The notes under the pieces are model-generated. The model searched no databases and was not told where the DNA came from. It saw nothing but the letters and a program-made list of their open reading frames with translations. Positions 37,956-46,091 of a stretch of DNA of 64,000 nucleotides are shown here, piece by piece (position 1 is the first letter of the stretch; every line of letters starts with the position of its first letter). The DNA is taken from positions 1-64,000 of the forward strand of contig JACDOC010000013.1 in NCBI GenBank assembly GCA_017656295.1, in the 5' to 3' direction. The position numbers and the translations under genes were made by a program. The stretch is from Bacillus sp. (in: firmicutes) (GTDB lineage Bacteria; Bacillota; Bacilli; Bacillales; JACDOC01).

Positions 37956-39242
37956 ATGATAAAAACATTGAATATGATCTTTTTGTCCCTTTTTTTATTT
38001 TTTTTACCACTACATGCTCATGCACAACCCCTCAAACGAGATTTACCTAATGACATTTTACGGAACGGGTCAAGAGGTGAAGGGGTAAAAATCTTACAAC
38101 AAGCTCTTAATGATATAGGATATTCTCTTAAAGTAGATGGTATATATGGGAATCTTACGGAATCGGCCGTAAAAGACTTTCAGAAACAGAACCATCTAAC
38201 GATTGATGGAATCTACGGACCTATGACAAAAAATGCACTTGAGAAAAAACTAGCAGAAGGGGGAACAGATCCCAATCATCCTTCCTATCAAATTGTAGCG
38301 AGAGGGTTAAATATTCCATGGTCATTGGATATTTATAAAGGTACCTTCTATGTAACAGAAAGGTCAGGAAATCTAGTTACCATTAAGGATGGAAAAGTAG
38401 TTCGCCACCCGATGAGACTATCGAAGCCGATAAAAGTTTATGGAGAAGGTGGCCTGTTAGGTTTTGTATTGGACCCTAATTTTGGAACAAACCAAACCGC
38501 CTATTTGTATCACACGTATCAAGTACAAGGGAAGATCTATAACCGAGTGATTTCAGTGAAATTAAGGGGTTCTTTATGGATTGAGCAAAAAGAATTAGTA
38601 GCAGGAATTCCAGGTGGACGAACACATAATGGCGGAAGAATCGCCATTGGTCCTGACAAAAAACTTTATGTTACGACTGGAGATGCTGGAGTTCCAGCAC
38701 TCGCCCAGGATGTAAAAAGCCTTGCCGGTAAAATTTTACGAATGAATCTTGATGGAACGATTCCTAAAGATAATCCGTTTCCCGACTCGTATATCTATTC
38801 CTATGGTCATCGAAACCCACAGGGCTTAACCTGGGATCAAGGTGGACAATTATATAGTTCCGAACATGGCCCTTCTGGAGAAAACGGCTGGCGGGCACAT
38901 GATGAAATAAATAAAATTTTACCAGGAAAAAATTATGGATGGCCTTTGATTTTTGGAAATCAAACGAGAGACGGGATGGAAAGTCCTTTATTCCAATCTG
39001 GTGACAGTACATGGGCTCCTTCAGGACTGGCATATTATAACGGTGCTCTTTATGCGGCTGGTCTAAAAGGTGCTCAAATTCGCAAGTTCAATCTTTCTAA
39101 CAAACAAGAGACCGTCGTTTTAAGTGGATTGGGACGGTTAAGGAACATTACGTTTGATGGTAACACGGCATACGTGTTAACCAATAATCGTCTTTTAAAA
39201 GGAAAAAGTGATGACTGGATGATTAACATTCATGGTTTATAG
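37956..39242 (+). CDS. secreted PG-binding / PQQ-type sugar dehydrogenase
   Basis: 428 residues. Signal peptide at residues 1-24 (cleavage after HAHA), then a peptidoglycan-binding domain at about 35-95 (SRGEGVKILQQALNDIGY; DGIYGNLTESAVKDFQKQN), then a glucose/sorbosone-dehydrogenase-type beta-propeller (YQIVARGLNIPWSLD, GGRTHNGGRIAIGPD, YSYGHRNPQGLTWD, KNYGWPLIFG). The propeller family binds PQQ, but such proteins in Bacillus are not all shown to be enzymes. The N-terminal module would hold it in the wall. ATG 37956 follows AAAGGAT. It is a paralogue of the next gene. Confidence 0.82.
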   Translation: MIKTLNMIFLSLFLFFLPLHAHAQPLKRDLPNDILRNGSRGEGVKILQQALNDIGYSLKVDGIYGNLTESAVKDFQKQNHLTIDGIYGPMTKNALEKKLAEGGTDPNHPSYQIVARGLNIPWSLDIYKGTFYVTERSGNLVTIKDGKVVRHPMRLSKPIKVYGEGGLLGFVLDPNFGTNQTAYLYHTYQVQGKIYNRVISVKLRGSLWIEQKELVAGIPGGRTHNGGRIAIGPDKKLYVTTGDAGVPALAQDVKSLAGKILRMNLDGTIPKDNPFPDSYIYSYGHRNPQGLTWDQGGQLYSSEHGPSGENGWRAHDEINKILPGKNYGWPLIFGNQTRDGMESPLFQSGDSTWAPSGLAYYNGALYAAGLKGAQIRKFNLSNKQETVVLSGLGRLRNITFDGNTAYVLTNNRLLKGKSDDWMINIHGL

Positions 39243-39442
39243 TTGAAATGGACTTAGGAGAATTTACTCACCCAGTAGTTTTCTATGATTTGCTTACTCA
39301 AGAAGTTAACTAAACAATGATAGAAGTAAACCAGGTTGGGAATGTCAAAGCTATGGCTACTGTTAATAGGAAAAGTAAAATAAAACTTACTTTTGCTTTT
39401 CCAGATATTTATCTTGTGAGATTTGTAAATGGAGGAATGAGA

Positions 39443-41347
39443 ATGGTTCTCATTGTATATGTAACGTATGTGACGAATGAGTTTGATAATACGGTTTCGG
39501 TCGTCGAAACGAAAACGAACACCGTAGTGGGAAATCCAATTGAAGTAGGTGCTGGTCCAAAGGGAATAACGATAACACGGAACGGAAAATTTGCCTATGT
39601 GGCGAATTATAGTGACGATACGGTTTCGGTGATTGAAACAAAAACGAATACTGTAGTGGGGAATCCAATTCAAGTAGGTGCTGGCCCTAAGGAAATTGCG
39701 ATCACTCCGAATGGAAGATTTGCCTATGTGACGAATAGTATAGACGATACGGTATCGGTGATCGAGACAAAAACTAATACTGTAGTAGGAAGTCCAATTG
39801 CGGTAGGTGCTGCCCCAAAGGGAATTGTGATCCCTCCGAGTGGAAGATTTGCCTATGTAACGAATAGTATAGACAATACAGTATCGGTGATCGAGACAAA
39901 AACTAACACTGTAGTAGGATGTCCAATTGTGGTAGGTACTGGTCCTGATGCGATCGCGATCATTCCAAGTGGAAGATTTGCCTATGTAACGAATAGTATA
40001 GACGATACGGTATCGGTGATTGAGACAAGAACCAATACTGTAGTAGGAAGTCCAATTGCGGTAGGTGCTGGCCCAAAGGGAATTGTGATCACTCCGAATG
40101 GAAGATTTGCCTATGTAACGAATAGTATAGACGATACGGTATCGGTGATCGAAACAAGAACCAACACTGTAGTAGGAAGTCCGATTAAGGTAGGTGCTGG
40201 TCCAAAGGGAATTGCGATTACCCGAAATGGAAGATATGCCTATGTGACGAATAGTATAGACGATACGGTATCGGTAATTGACACGAGAACGAACACCGTA
40301 GTCGGAGATTCGATCACGGTGAAAGATGCTCCGACTGGAATCGCAATTACACCTATACCAATTATCGTTTCAGATCAAAGTCAATCTCCTTATCAAATTG
40401 TAGCGAGAGGGTTAAATATTCCATGGTCTATGGAGATTTATAATGGTACCTTCTATGTAACAGAAAGGCCTGGAAACCTAGTAGCTATTAAGGGTGGAAC
40501 AGTGACTCGCCAACCAATGACTTTATCCAAACAGATAAAAGTGATCGGGGAAGGGGGCTTGTTAGGTTTTGTATTGGATCCTAATTTCGGGACCAACCAA
40601 ACCGCCTATTTGTATCACACGTATGAAGCTCAAGGGAAAATCTATAACCGCGTGATTTCAGTAAAATTAAGTGGTTCATCATGGATTGAACAAAAAGAGT
40701 TAGTAGCAGGAATTCCAGGTGGACGAACACATAATGGCGGAAGAATCGCCATTGGTCCTGACAAAAAACTTTATGTTACGACTGGAGAAGCTGGAGTTCC
40801 AGCACTCGCCCAGGATGTAAAAAGCCTTGCCGGTAAAATTTTACGAATGAATCTTGATGGAACGATTCCTATTGATAATCCGTTTCCCGACTCGTATATC
40901 TATTCCTATGGTCATCGAAACCCACAGGGCTTAACCTGGGATCAAGGTGGACAATTATATAGTTCCGAACATGGCCCTTCTGGAGAAAACGGCTGGCGGG
41001 CACATGATGAAATAAATAAAATTTTACCAGGAAAAAATTATGGATGGCCTTTGATTTTTGGAAATCAAACGAGAGACGGGATGGAAAGTCCTTTATTCCA
41101 ATCTGGTGACAGTACATGGGCTCCTTCAGGACTGGCATATTATAACGGTGCTCTTTATGCGGCTTGTCTAAGAGGGGCTCAAATTCGCAAGTTCAATCTT
41201 TCTAACAAACAAGAGACCGTCGTTTTAAGTGGATTGGGACGGTTAAGGAACATTACGTTTGATGGTAACACGGCATACGTGTTAACCAATAACCGCATTG
41301 AAAGTGGAAAAAGTGATGACTGGTTAATTAGAATAAATAGTTTATAG
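39443..41347 (+). CDS. seven-bladed YVTN-repeat / PQQ-type sugar dehydrogenase fusion
   Basis: About 634 residues from ATG 39443, seven bases after GGAGG; longer frames start without a site. The first 300 residues are seven repeats of 43 residues with YVTNSIDDTVSVIET..TNTVVG, one beta-propeller. The remaining part is a glucose/sorbosone-dehydrogenase propeller nearly identical to that of the neighbour at 37956-39242. Unlike the neighbour it has no clear signal peptide, only MVLIVYVTYVTN. Either secretion is lost or the start is further upstream in a degraded form. Confidence 0.78.
   Translation: MVLIVYVTYVTNEFDNTVSVVETKTNTVVGNPIEVGAGPKGITITRNGKFAYVANYSDDTVSVIETKTNTVVGNPIQVGAGPKEIAITPNGRFAYVTNSIDDTVSVIETKTNTVVGSPIAVGAAPKGIVIPPSGRFAYVTNSIDNTVSVIETKTNTVVGCPIVVGTGPDAIAIIPSGRFAYVTNSIDDTVSVIETRTNTVVGSPIAVGAGPKGIVITPNGRFAYVTNSIDDTVSVIETRTNTVVGSPIKVGAGPKGIAITRNGRYAYVTNSIDDTVSVIDTRTNTVVGDSITVKDAPTGIAITPIPIIVSDQSQSPYQIVARGLNIPWSMEIYNGTFYVTERPGNLVAIKGGTVTRQPMTLSKQIKVIGEGGLLGFVLDPNFGTNQTAYLYHTYEAQGKIYNRVISVKLSGSSWIEQKELVAGIPGGRTHNGGRIAIGPDKKLYVTTGEAGVPALAQDVKSLAGKILRMNLDGTIPIDNPFPDSYIYSYGHRNPQGLTWDQGGQLYSSEHGPSGENGWRAHDEINKILPGKNYGWPLIFGNQTRDGMESPLFQSGDSTWAPSGLAYYNGALYAACLRGAQIRKFNLSNKQETVVLSGLGRLRNITFDGNTAYVLTNNRIESGKSDDWLIRINSL
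39467..40369 (+). repeat. seven 129-bp tandem repeats coding YVTN blades
   Basis: Units start at about 39467, 39596, 39725, 39854, 39983, 40112 and 40241, each 129 bp. Repeats 3-6 are highly similar in DNA, including GCCTATGTAACGAATAGTAT at several joints. The first and last units are more diverged. Recent unit amplification or conversion is likely. Confidence 0.85.
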
Positions 41348-41963
41348 TTAAAATAAATCTATATGATTTCAACTAATTCGTAGTCGTAAATCTCTCGAGA
41401 TTAACCATTTTAAACTGCATCGTGTAGATTAGTTTTACTTCTTTTGATAACGATTTTGTTCCTCTTCACTCTACTCCAAGTATGTCATCTTATATTGAAT
41501 AACTGGTTCTTTATGACTTCACTCGTCAAGAGGCATCGTCGGTTTCGATATGTGACAGAATTCCTCACCACTATTATTCTACCCGTTTTAAAAGAGGTTC
41601 TTTTTCAATGTTTGTTCCACATTCAACCTCGTTTTTCGTTCTCCTTTTTTATGCCCGCAAGATAATCATTAATTGAAGTTCATTAGATGTTCTAAATTTG
41701 CTGAATATTCCTTTCTGAAAAATTGGAAGAAGTATACATTTAGGTGTGGTGTTTTAAAACGATCGCACGTTTTTTACCAACTTCAGCAACTAACTTCACT
41801 TCATACGGAGGCCTCTATTGTACAAGCTTTGTGGACCCATTGTAGGTCCCAATAGTCCTAAAAAAAGAAACCACATACACACTACACTACATCAACAGAG
41901 GTAATGTTATGTGGTCTCTACTGTCTCCTACCGAATAATAAAGTGTTAGGTGGTGAAACATAG
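41348..41963. other. 600-bp intergenic stretch, possibly degraded
   Basis: AT-rich, with short open frames of 60-73 codons that I cannot link to any family. ACCACATA (41870-41877) and TATGTGGT (41908-41915) form a hairpin with a 30-base loop. The last 25 bases (AGTGTTAGGTGGTGAAACA) match the region before the first FemAB-like gene, so one duplication edge lies near 41940. Confidence 0.4.
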
Positions 41964-43001
41964 GTGTCTGGAAAAATGGTAAAATTAAGTGTACATGATA
42001 ATTGGAACACGTATATAGAAAAATTTCCTATATTAGATGTTTATTATTCAAAGGAATACGTCCATTTATTTGCTGATGTAGAAGAAGGGGTACCGGAAGC
42101 CGTTTATTATGAAAATAAGGACGGAAAAGTATTTTATCCATTTATTAAACGAAAGATTCCCTTAAAGGAAGGATATTATGATATCGTAACTCCATACGGT
42201 TATGGCGGTCCGGTATTAGATGGGGATCGAAGTGTCATTACACCATTCTACAGCCAATTTAAGAGGGATTGTATCGATCATAACATCATTACTGAAACTA
42301 TTAGATTTCATCCTTTACTGAAAAATCATGAATATATGAAGGATGTAATGACTGTAGATTATATCCGAAAAACAACAGCAGTAAACTTGACTCTTTCATT
42401 AGAAGAAATTAGAAAAAATTACGCATCTAACAATAAAAGAAATATTAAAAAAGCCAATAAAGAAGGAGTTCAAGCATTGGTTTCAAAGAATAAAGATGAT
42501 ATAGAAGTTTTTAGGGATTTATATTATGAAACGATGGATCGTAACAATGCCTCAAGCTATTACTATTTTGATAAATCCTATTTTTACCGCCAAATGGATG
42601 AAACCATGCTCAGTAAAACATACCTTCTAATTGCAAAATATAAGGAGCAAATCATTGCTGGTATCATTTTACTGATTGGAAAGGATTATGCCCATTATCA
42701 TTTAGGTGCCTCCAAAACAGAATACCTCCCTTTAAGACCGAATAACTTGTTATTTGATGCGATGGTAGAACTCTCGAAATCTCTTGGACTAAAAGCTCTT
42801 CATTTAGGCGGCGGATACCAAGAAAATGATAATCTTTTTAAATTTAAGGCTTCGTTTACAAATAATAATAACTATTATTACTATATGGCTAAAAACATCT
42901 TTGACGAAAAAATCTACAATGAATTATCTCAAAAGGTATTAAAGAATCTTTCATTTAGCGGACAAAGTAATTATTTCCCTCTTTATAGATTGAAAATCTG
43001 A
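41964..43001 (+). CDS. FemAB-like GNAT protein, copy 2
   Basis: 345 residues from GTG 41964; the codon before it in frame is TAG, so the start is firm. Same family as the gene at 36736. The proteins agree almost completely up to QEND, with changes such as K/I in FP(K/I)LDVYY and Q/H in YV(Q/H)LFAD. After that they part (KASFTNNNNYYYYMAKNIFDEK here versus the other copy). This mosaic pattern fits gene conversion over the first 0.9 kb. Function as for copy 1 is unproven. Confidence 0.75.
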   Translation: MSGKMVKLSVHDNWNTYIEKFPILDVYYSKEYVHLFADVEEGVPEAVYYENKDGKVFYPFIKRKIPLKEGYYDIVTPYGYGGPVLDGDRSVITPFYSQFKRDCIDHNIITETIRFHPLLKNHEYMKDVMTVDYIRKTTAVNLTLSLEEIRKNYASNNKRNIKKANKEGVQALVSKNKDDIEVFRDLYYETMDRNNASSYYYFDKSYFYRQMDETMLSKTYLLIAKYKEQIIAGIILLIGKDYAHYHLGASKTEYLPLRPNNLLFDAMVELSKSLGLKALHLGGGYQENDNLFKFKASFTNNNNYYYYMAKNIFDEKIYNELSQKVLKNLSFSGQSNYFPLYRLKI

Positions 43002-43182
43002 AAGGTATTTTCTCATTTTCCTCACGTCCCTGACATTGATTTGCGCTGCCTAATTGAACAAGCAGAACTGTGATTTTCATTTTAAAAGGGGAATCGAACC
43101 ACGATTAATCTCCCAGTGGAAAACCGTCACTGCACACCAAACGACTTCATAGTGATTTACGATTCGTTTCAGCATTACCTTT

Positions 43183-43211
43183 ACCGCAAGAATCATTTCT
43201 TGCGGTTATTT
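43183..43211 (+). terminator. hairpin terminator candidate
   Basis: Perfect 10-bp stem ACCGCAAGAA / TTCTTGCGGT with loop TCAT, followed by TATTTC. It lies about 180 bp after FemAB-like copy 2 and before the third MITE-like element. The T-tract is short. Confidence 0.55.
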
Positions 43212-43311
43212 CAATGTATCCCCAAGCCTCTTTGGACGAAAATATGGTATACTGCAAATGAAACAACTGGAAAGAATGCGCCGGATATTTCGCACACAAG
43301 TTTTATTAAAA

Positions 43312-43571
43312 GGCTCTACCCTAAAATAACTGTGGATAACTTTTGCTGTTATTTTATTCATCGATGTGCCAATGGCACTTGGCATGAATGTCTGTTAAAC
43401 GATACTGTTGATATGTATACATTTCGCTTGTGGCGGACGCTTTCCGCGGGCAAGGTGCAAGCCGCTTCCCTCGCAACGCTAAGTAAGGGTCTTGCTTGTC
43501 TTATTGTTCCCGCTGGAGTCGCCGCCGTGTGAATAACTTTTTAAAAATCAACAATGACATATAACATAGCC
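43312..43571 (+). mobile_element. MITE-like repeat element, copy 3 (260 bp)
   Basis: Same orientation as copy 1 and close to it in sequence: begins GGCTCTACCCTAAAATAACT, ends ATAACATAGCC. The flanks TATTAAAA (43304-43311) and TATTGAAA (43572-43579) are a duplication with one mismatch. The central GC-rich block (about 43430-43530) is conserved. It lies between FemAB-like copy 2 and the chromosomal block that resembles the B. subtilis yhjE-sipV region. Confidence 0.85.
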
Positions 43572-43673
43572 TATTGAAAAAAGAAAATACTAATTACAAT
43601 GGACGGACTTTTAGGATAGATTAAACCAAAAAATGGAATAATAGGTCAAAGTCATGAAGGAGAAACATACTCA

Positions 43674-44288
43674 ATGGATATGGAAGCAATTAAAGCTTTA
43701 TTAACTTTAGAACAAGTGATGGAATGGATCCAAGACTATCGTTCGTTCGGTGTGTTTCCAGGATTTCTCTTAGTGTTTTTGGAAGCTTTTTTGCCTTTTT
43801 TACCTCTTTTTTTATTTGTTATGGCCAATGCAAGTGCGTTTGGCCTTTGGCTCGGGTTTCTCATCTCCTGGGTGGGGGCTTGTTCGGGAGCCTTACTTGT
43901 TTTTTTAATCGTACGAACATATGGGCAACAGCGGATCGTAGCGTTTATCCACCGTCATAAAAAAGTAAAAAAGTTAATGAACTGGGTGGAAGACCACGGA
44001 TTCGGTCCTCTTTTCTTAGTTCTTTGTTTTCCGTTTACCCCTTCAGCCTTAATCAATATTGTCGCTGGATTGTCTAATATTCACTTTTTTCAATATATGA
44101 TTGCCGTGTTGGCAGGAAAAATGGTGATGATTTTTACCATTAGTTTTATCGGACATGATGTCATTTCTTTAATTCGCCAACCATTTAAAACGGTCGTTGT
44201 TATTATTATCATTTTTATATTGTGGTTAGTTGGTAAGGGAATCGAGAAAAAAATACAAGTAAATAGTGAGAGAAAACTACGTTCATAA
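43674..44288 (+). CDS. VTT-domain (TVP38/DedA-like) membrane protein, YhjE-like
   Basis: 204 residues, about five membrane segments. The VTT/SNARE-associated motif region is seen in FLEAFLPFLPLFLFVMANA, SGALLVFLIVRTYGQQ, and CFPFTPSALINIVAGLS. It is immediately followed by a type I signal peptidase gene (one-base overlap), the same order as yhjE-sipV in B. subtilis. The family is linked to lipid or undecaprenyl phosphate movement, but not for this member. Confidence 0.8.
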   Translation: MDMEAIKALLTLEQVMEWIQDYRSFGVFPGFLLVFLEAFLPFLPLFLFVMANASAFGLWLGFLISWVGACSGALLVFLIVRTYGQQRIVAFIHRHKKVKKLMNWVEDHGFGPLFLVLCFPFTPSALINIVAGLSNIHFFQYMIAVLAGKMVMIFTISFIGHDVISLIRQPFKTVVVIIIIFILWLVGKGIEKKIQVNSERKLRS

Positions 44289-44317
44289 TGACTAGTGATT
44301 CAATGGAGAGTGAAATG

Positions 44318-44866
44318 ATGAAGGAACAATGGAAAGTGGAGCTGGTCGAGTGGGGGAAAGCCATTGGACTTGGAATTATCATTGTTTTTATCATTCGGAC
44401 GTTTTTGTTTTCAAGCTATGTTGTCGAAGGGAAATCCATGATGCCGACGTTAGATGATGGCAATAAATTAATGGTCAATAAAATTGGAGTACGTTTATTA
44501 GATTTGGAACGATTTGATGTAGTTGTGTTTCATCATAATGATGATAATTATGTGAAACGTATCATCGGACTTCCAGGAGATCGGATTCAATATGTAGACG
44601 ATACGTTGTATGTGAACGGAAAAAAATTTGAGGAGCCTTATTTGGAAAAATATAAGAAGTCGACGAGCGGCAAGTTGACTGGAGATTTTACCTTGGAAGA
44701 GCTAACCGGAGAAAAAATCGTTCCAGAAGGAAAAGTATTCGTCTTAGGTGACAACCGTAGAAAAAGCTACGACAGCCGCCATTTTGGATTTGTCGATATC
44801 GACCAACTAATTGGGACAGTAAATGTTCGCTACTGGCCGTTAAACGAAATAGATATGACGTTTTAA
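44318..44866 (+). CDS. lepB: type I signal peptidase (SipV/SipS-like)
   Basis: 182 residues from ATG 44318, seven bases after GGAGAG; ATG 44288 overlaps the previous stop and is an alternative. One N-terminal membrane segment (AIGLGIIIVFIIRTFLFSS), catalytic serine in VEGKSMMPTL and catalytic lysine in YVKRIIGLPGDRI, then LGDNRRKSYDSRHFG. It cleaves signal peptides of secreted proteins such as the wall-binding protein at 37956. A single-span Gram-positive type. Confidence 0.9.
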   Translation: MKEQWKVELVEWGKAIGLGIIIVFIIRTFLFSSYVVEGKSMMPTLDDGNKLMVNKIGVRLLDLERFDVVVFHHNDDNYVKRIIGLPGDRIQYVDDTLYVNGKKFEEPYLEKYKKSTSGKLTGDFTLEELTGEKIVPEGKVFVLGDNRRKSYDSRHFGFVDIDQLIGTVNVRYWPLNEIDMTF

Positions 44867-44876
44867 GTAACGTAAC

Positions 44877-44909
44877 CCCCGGTATCAATGTACCGGGGAT
44901 TTTGTTTGT
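44877..44909 (+). terminator. rho-independent terminator after signal peptidase
   Basis: CCCCGGTA / TACCGGGG with loop TCAATG, followed by ATTTTGTTTGTT. Perfect 8-bp GC-rich stem 11 bp after the stop. Confidence 0.88.
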
Positions 44910-45001
44910 TCAACTGTTTTCAACACATATTTGTCCTAGCTTAGAATATGAATAAACAGAATAAACCTGCCCGTTAAGTGTGGGTTCAAGGTGGTGAAGT
45001 G

Positions 45002-45622
45002 ATGGTAGGTTATGTCCTATTATATGTGACATTCCCTTTATTGTTAGGAGCGGTGGTCACTTTTTTTACCATTTTATTTTTTGCAAGGGACGAGAGAATG
45101 ATAACCATGGTGATGGGTAGTGGTATGCTGTTATTACTTGTAGTGGAATACATCCCGCATATTGTTAAGGAATTCCACTTTCTTGGTGTATTTATTGGAT
45201 GTGTAACTGCTGTAACTGGCTTTTTGACCTTTGAGCACATACTTAAAAATCAAGTGACATCTAAAATGGGTAACTTCCCTTTCATCGTATTATTGGTAGG
45301 TTTTATTTTTCATAGTGTCCCAACTGGAATCTCAATCGGAGTACTTTCAAAAATTGATTTCCATTTCGCTCAAACACAATTGAAAGGAATATTTTTACAC
45401 CATTTGGCAGAAGGAGGGGCAATGATGGCCATTCTAAGTAAAGGCATGCGACGAGCATGGGTTAAATTTATCTTTTCATTATTTATAATGACCTTTTGTT
45501 TTTATGGATCTGTTTACATAGGAACGATTAATGAATATGTAAATTTGCATATGACAGGTTGGATTGTTGGAGTTGCTTTAGGCACCTTATTGTATGCGAT
45601 TTACCATCTTTTTATAAAGTAA
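45002..45622 (+). CDS. ZIP-like metal transporter
   Basis: 206 residues from ATG 45002 (AGGTGG eight bases upstream). About seven membrane segments. Motifs fit the ZIP family but are unusual: HSVPTGISIG in the place of HN.PEG, and HHLAEGGAMMAIL in the next segment, giving His and Glu metal ligands. It lies just before a metal-responsive repressor and a P-type metal ATPase, so a zinc or related metal role is likely; direction of transport is not predictable. Confidence 0.62.
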   Translation: MVGYVLLYVTFPLLLGAVVTFFTILFFARDERMITMVMGSGMLLLLVVEYIPHIVKEFHFLGVFIGCVTAVTGFLTFEHILKNQVTSKMGNFPFIVLLVGFIFHSVPTGISIGVLSKIDFHFAQTQLKGIFLHHLAEGGAMMAILSKGMRRAWVKFIFSLFIMTFCFYGSVYIGTINEYVNLHMTGWIVGVALGTLLYAIYHLFIK

Positions 45623-45635
45623 GAACTAAGTTTGT

Positions 45636-45664
45636 TTGACAAAAACAGGATATTTTTTTATTAT
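45636..45664 (+). promoter_or_regulatory. sigma-A-type promoter of the repressor-ATPase operon
   Basis: Perfect -35 box TTGACA (45636-45641), 17-base spacer and -10 box TATTAT (45659-45664). The start of transcription should be near 45671, at the edge of the operator repeat. Confidence 0.75.
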
Positions 45665-45671
45665 TAACTTG

Positions 45672-45699
45672 CAATATATGAACATATTTTCATATATTG
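45672..45699 (+). promoter_or_regulatory. ArsR/CzrA-type operator
   Basis: Perfect inverted repeat CAATATATGAA (45672-45682) and TTCATATATTG (45689-45699) with a 6-base spacer. The core TGAACATATTTTCA is like the TGAACA...TTCA sites of CzrA/SmtB repressors. It lies at the expected transcription start, so bound repressor would block the operon. Confidence 0.8.
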
Positions 45700-45720
45700 A
45701 AGTGTAGTAGGAGTGATACG

Positions 45721-46074
45721 ATGACAAAAAATTATAAAGATGTCGAATTGAAAAATGAAAGCCAAACTTCAAATGAAGAATTTGAATCGATTGACGAGGA
45801 AACGTTGTTTATTGTCACCCAAACATTTAAAGCTTTATCTGAGCCAACGAGGGTAAGAATATTGCATTTACTAGCGCAAAAAGAGCATTCTGTAAATGAA
45901 ATAGCCGAGAAATTATCGCTTTTACAATCAACTGTTTCTCATCAATTACGGTTTTTAAAAAATTTGCGCTTAGTGAAGTTTAGACGAGAAGGAACCACAC
46001 TTTATTATTCAGCTGATGATGATCATGTAATGACAATGTTACAGCAAACCATCCATCACGCAAGACATCATTAA
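45721..46074 (+). CDS. ArsR/SmtB-family metal-sensing repressor (CzrA-like)
   Basis: 117 residues from ATG 45721 (AGGAGTGATACG upstream). Winged-helix [14 protein letters not shown], then [29 protein letters not shown]. The last helix has [19 protein letters not shown], a D-x-H ... H-x-x-H arrangement of the alpha-5 zinc site; the alpha-3 cysteines of cadmium sensors are absent. It should release the operator when zinc or cobalt binds, inducing the ATPase 17 bp downstream. Confidence 0.88.
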   Translation: MTKNYKDVELKNESQTSNEEFESIDEETLFIVTQTFKALSEPTRVRILHLLAQKEHSVNEIAEKLSLLQSTVSHQLRFLKNLRLVKFRREGTTLYYSADDDHVMTMLQQTIHHARHH

Positions 46075-46091
46075 CGTTTGGAGGGCTAGTA

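Noticed and set aside
39254-39673. 139-codon minus-strand frame.
   Set aside because: It is antisense to the repeat-coding gene and its repeats only mirror those blades; no start signal.
39467-40369. Regular 129-bp repeats considered as a CRISPR-like or non-coding array.
   Set aside because: Units are in frame, without spacers, and encode YVTN propeller blades.
41444-41855. Two small plus-strand frames (73 and 60 codons).
   Set aside because: No family resemblance, no ribosome binding site; probably chance or decayed sequence.
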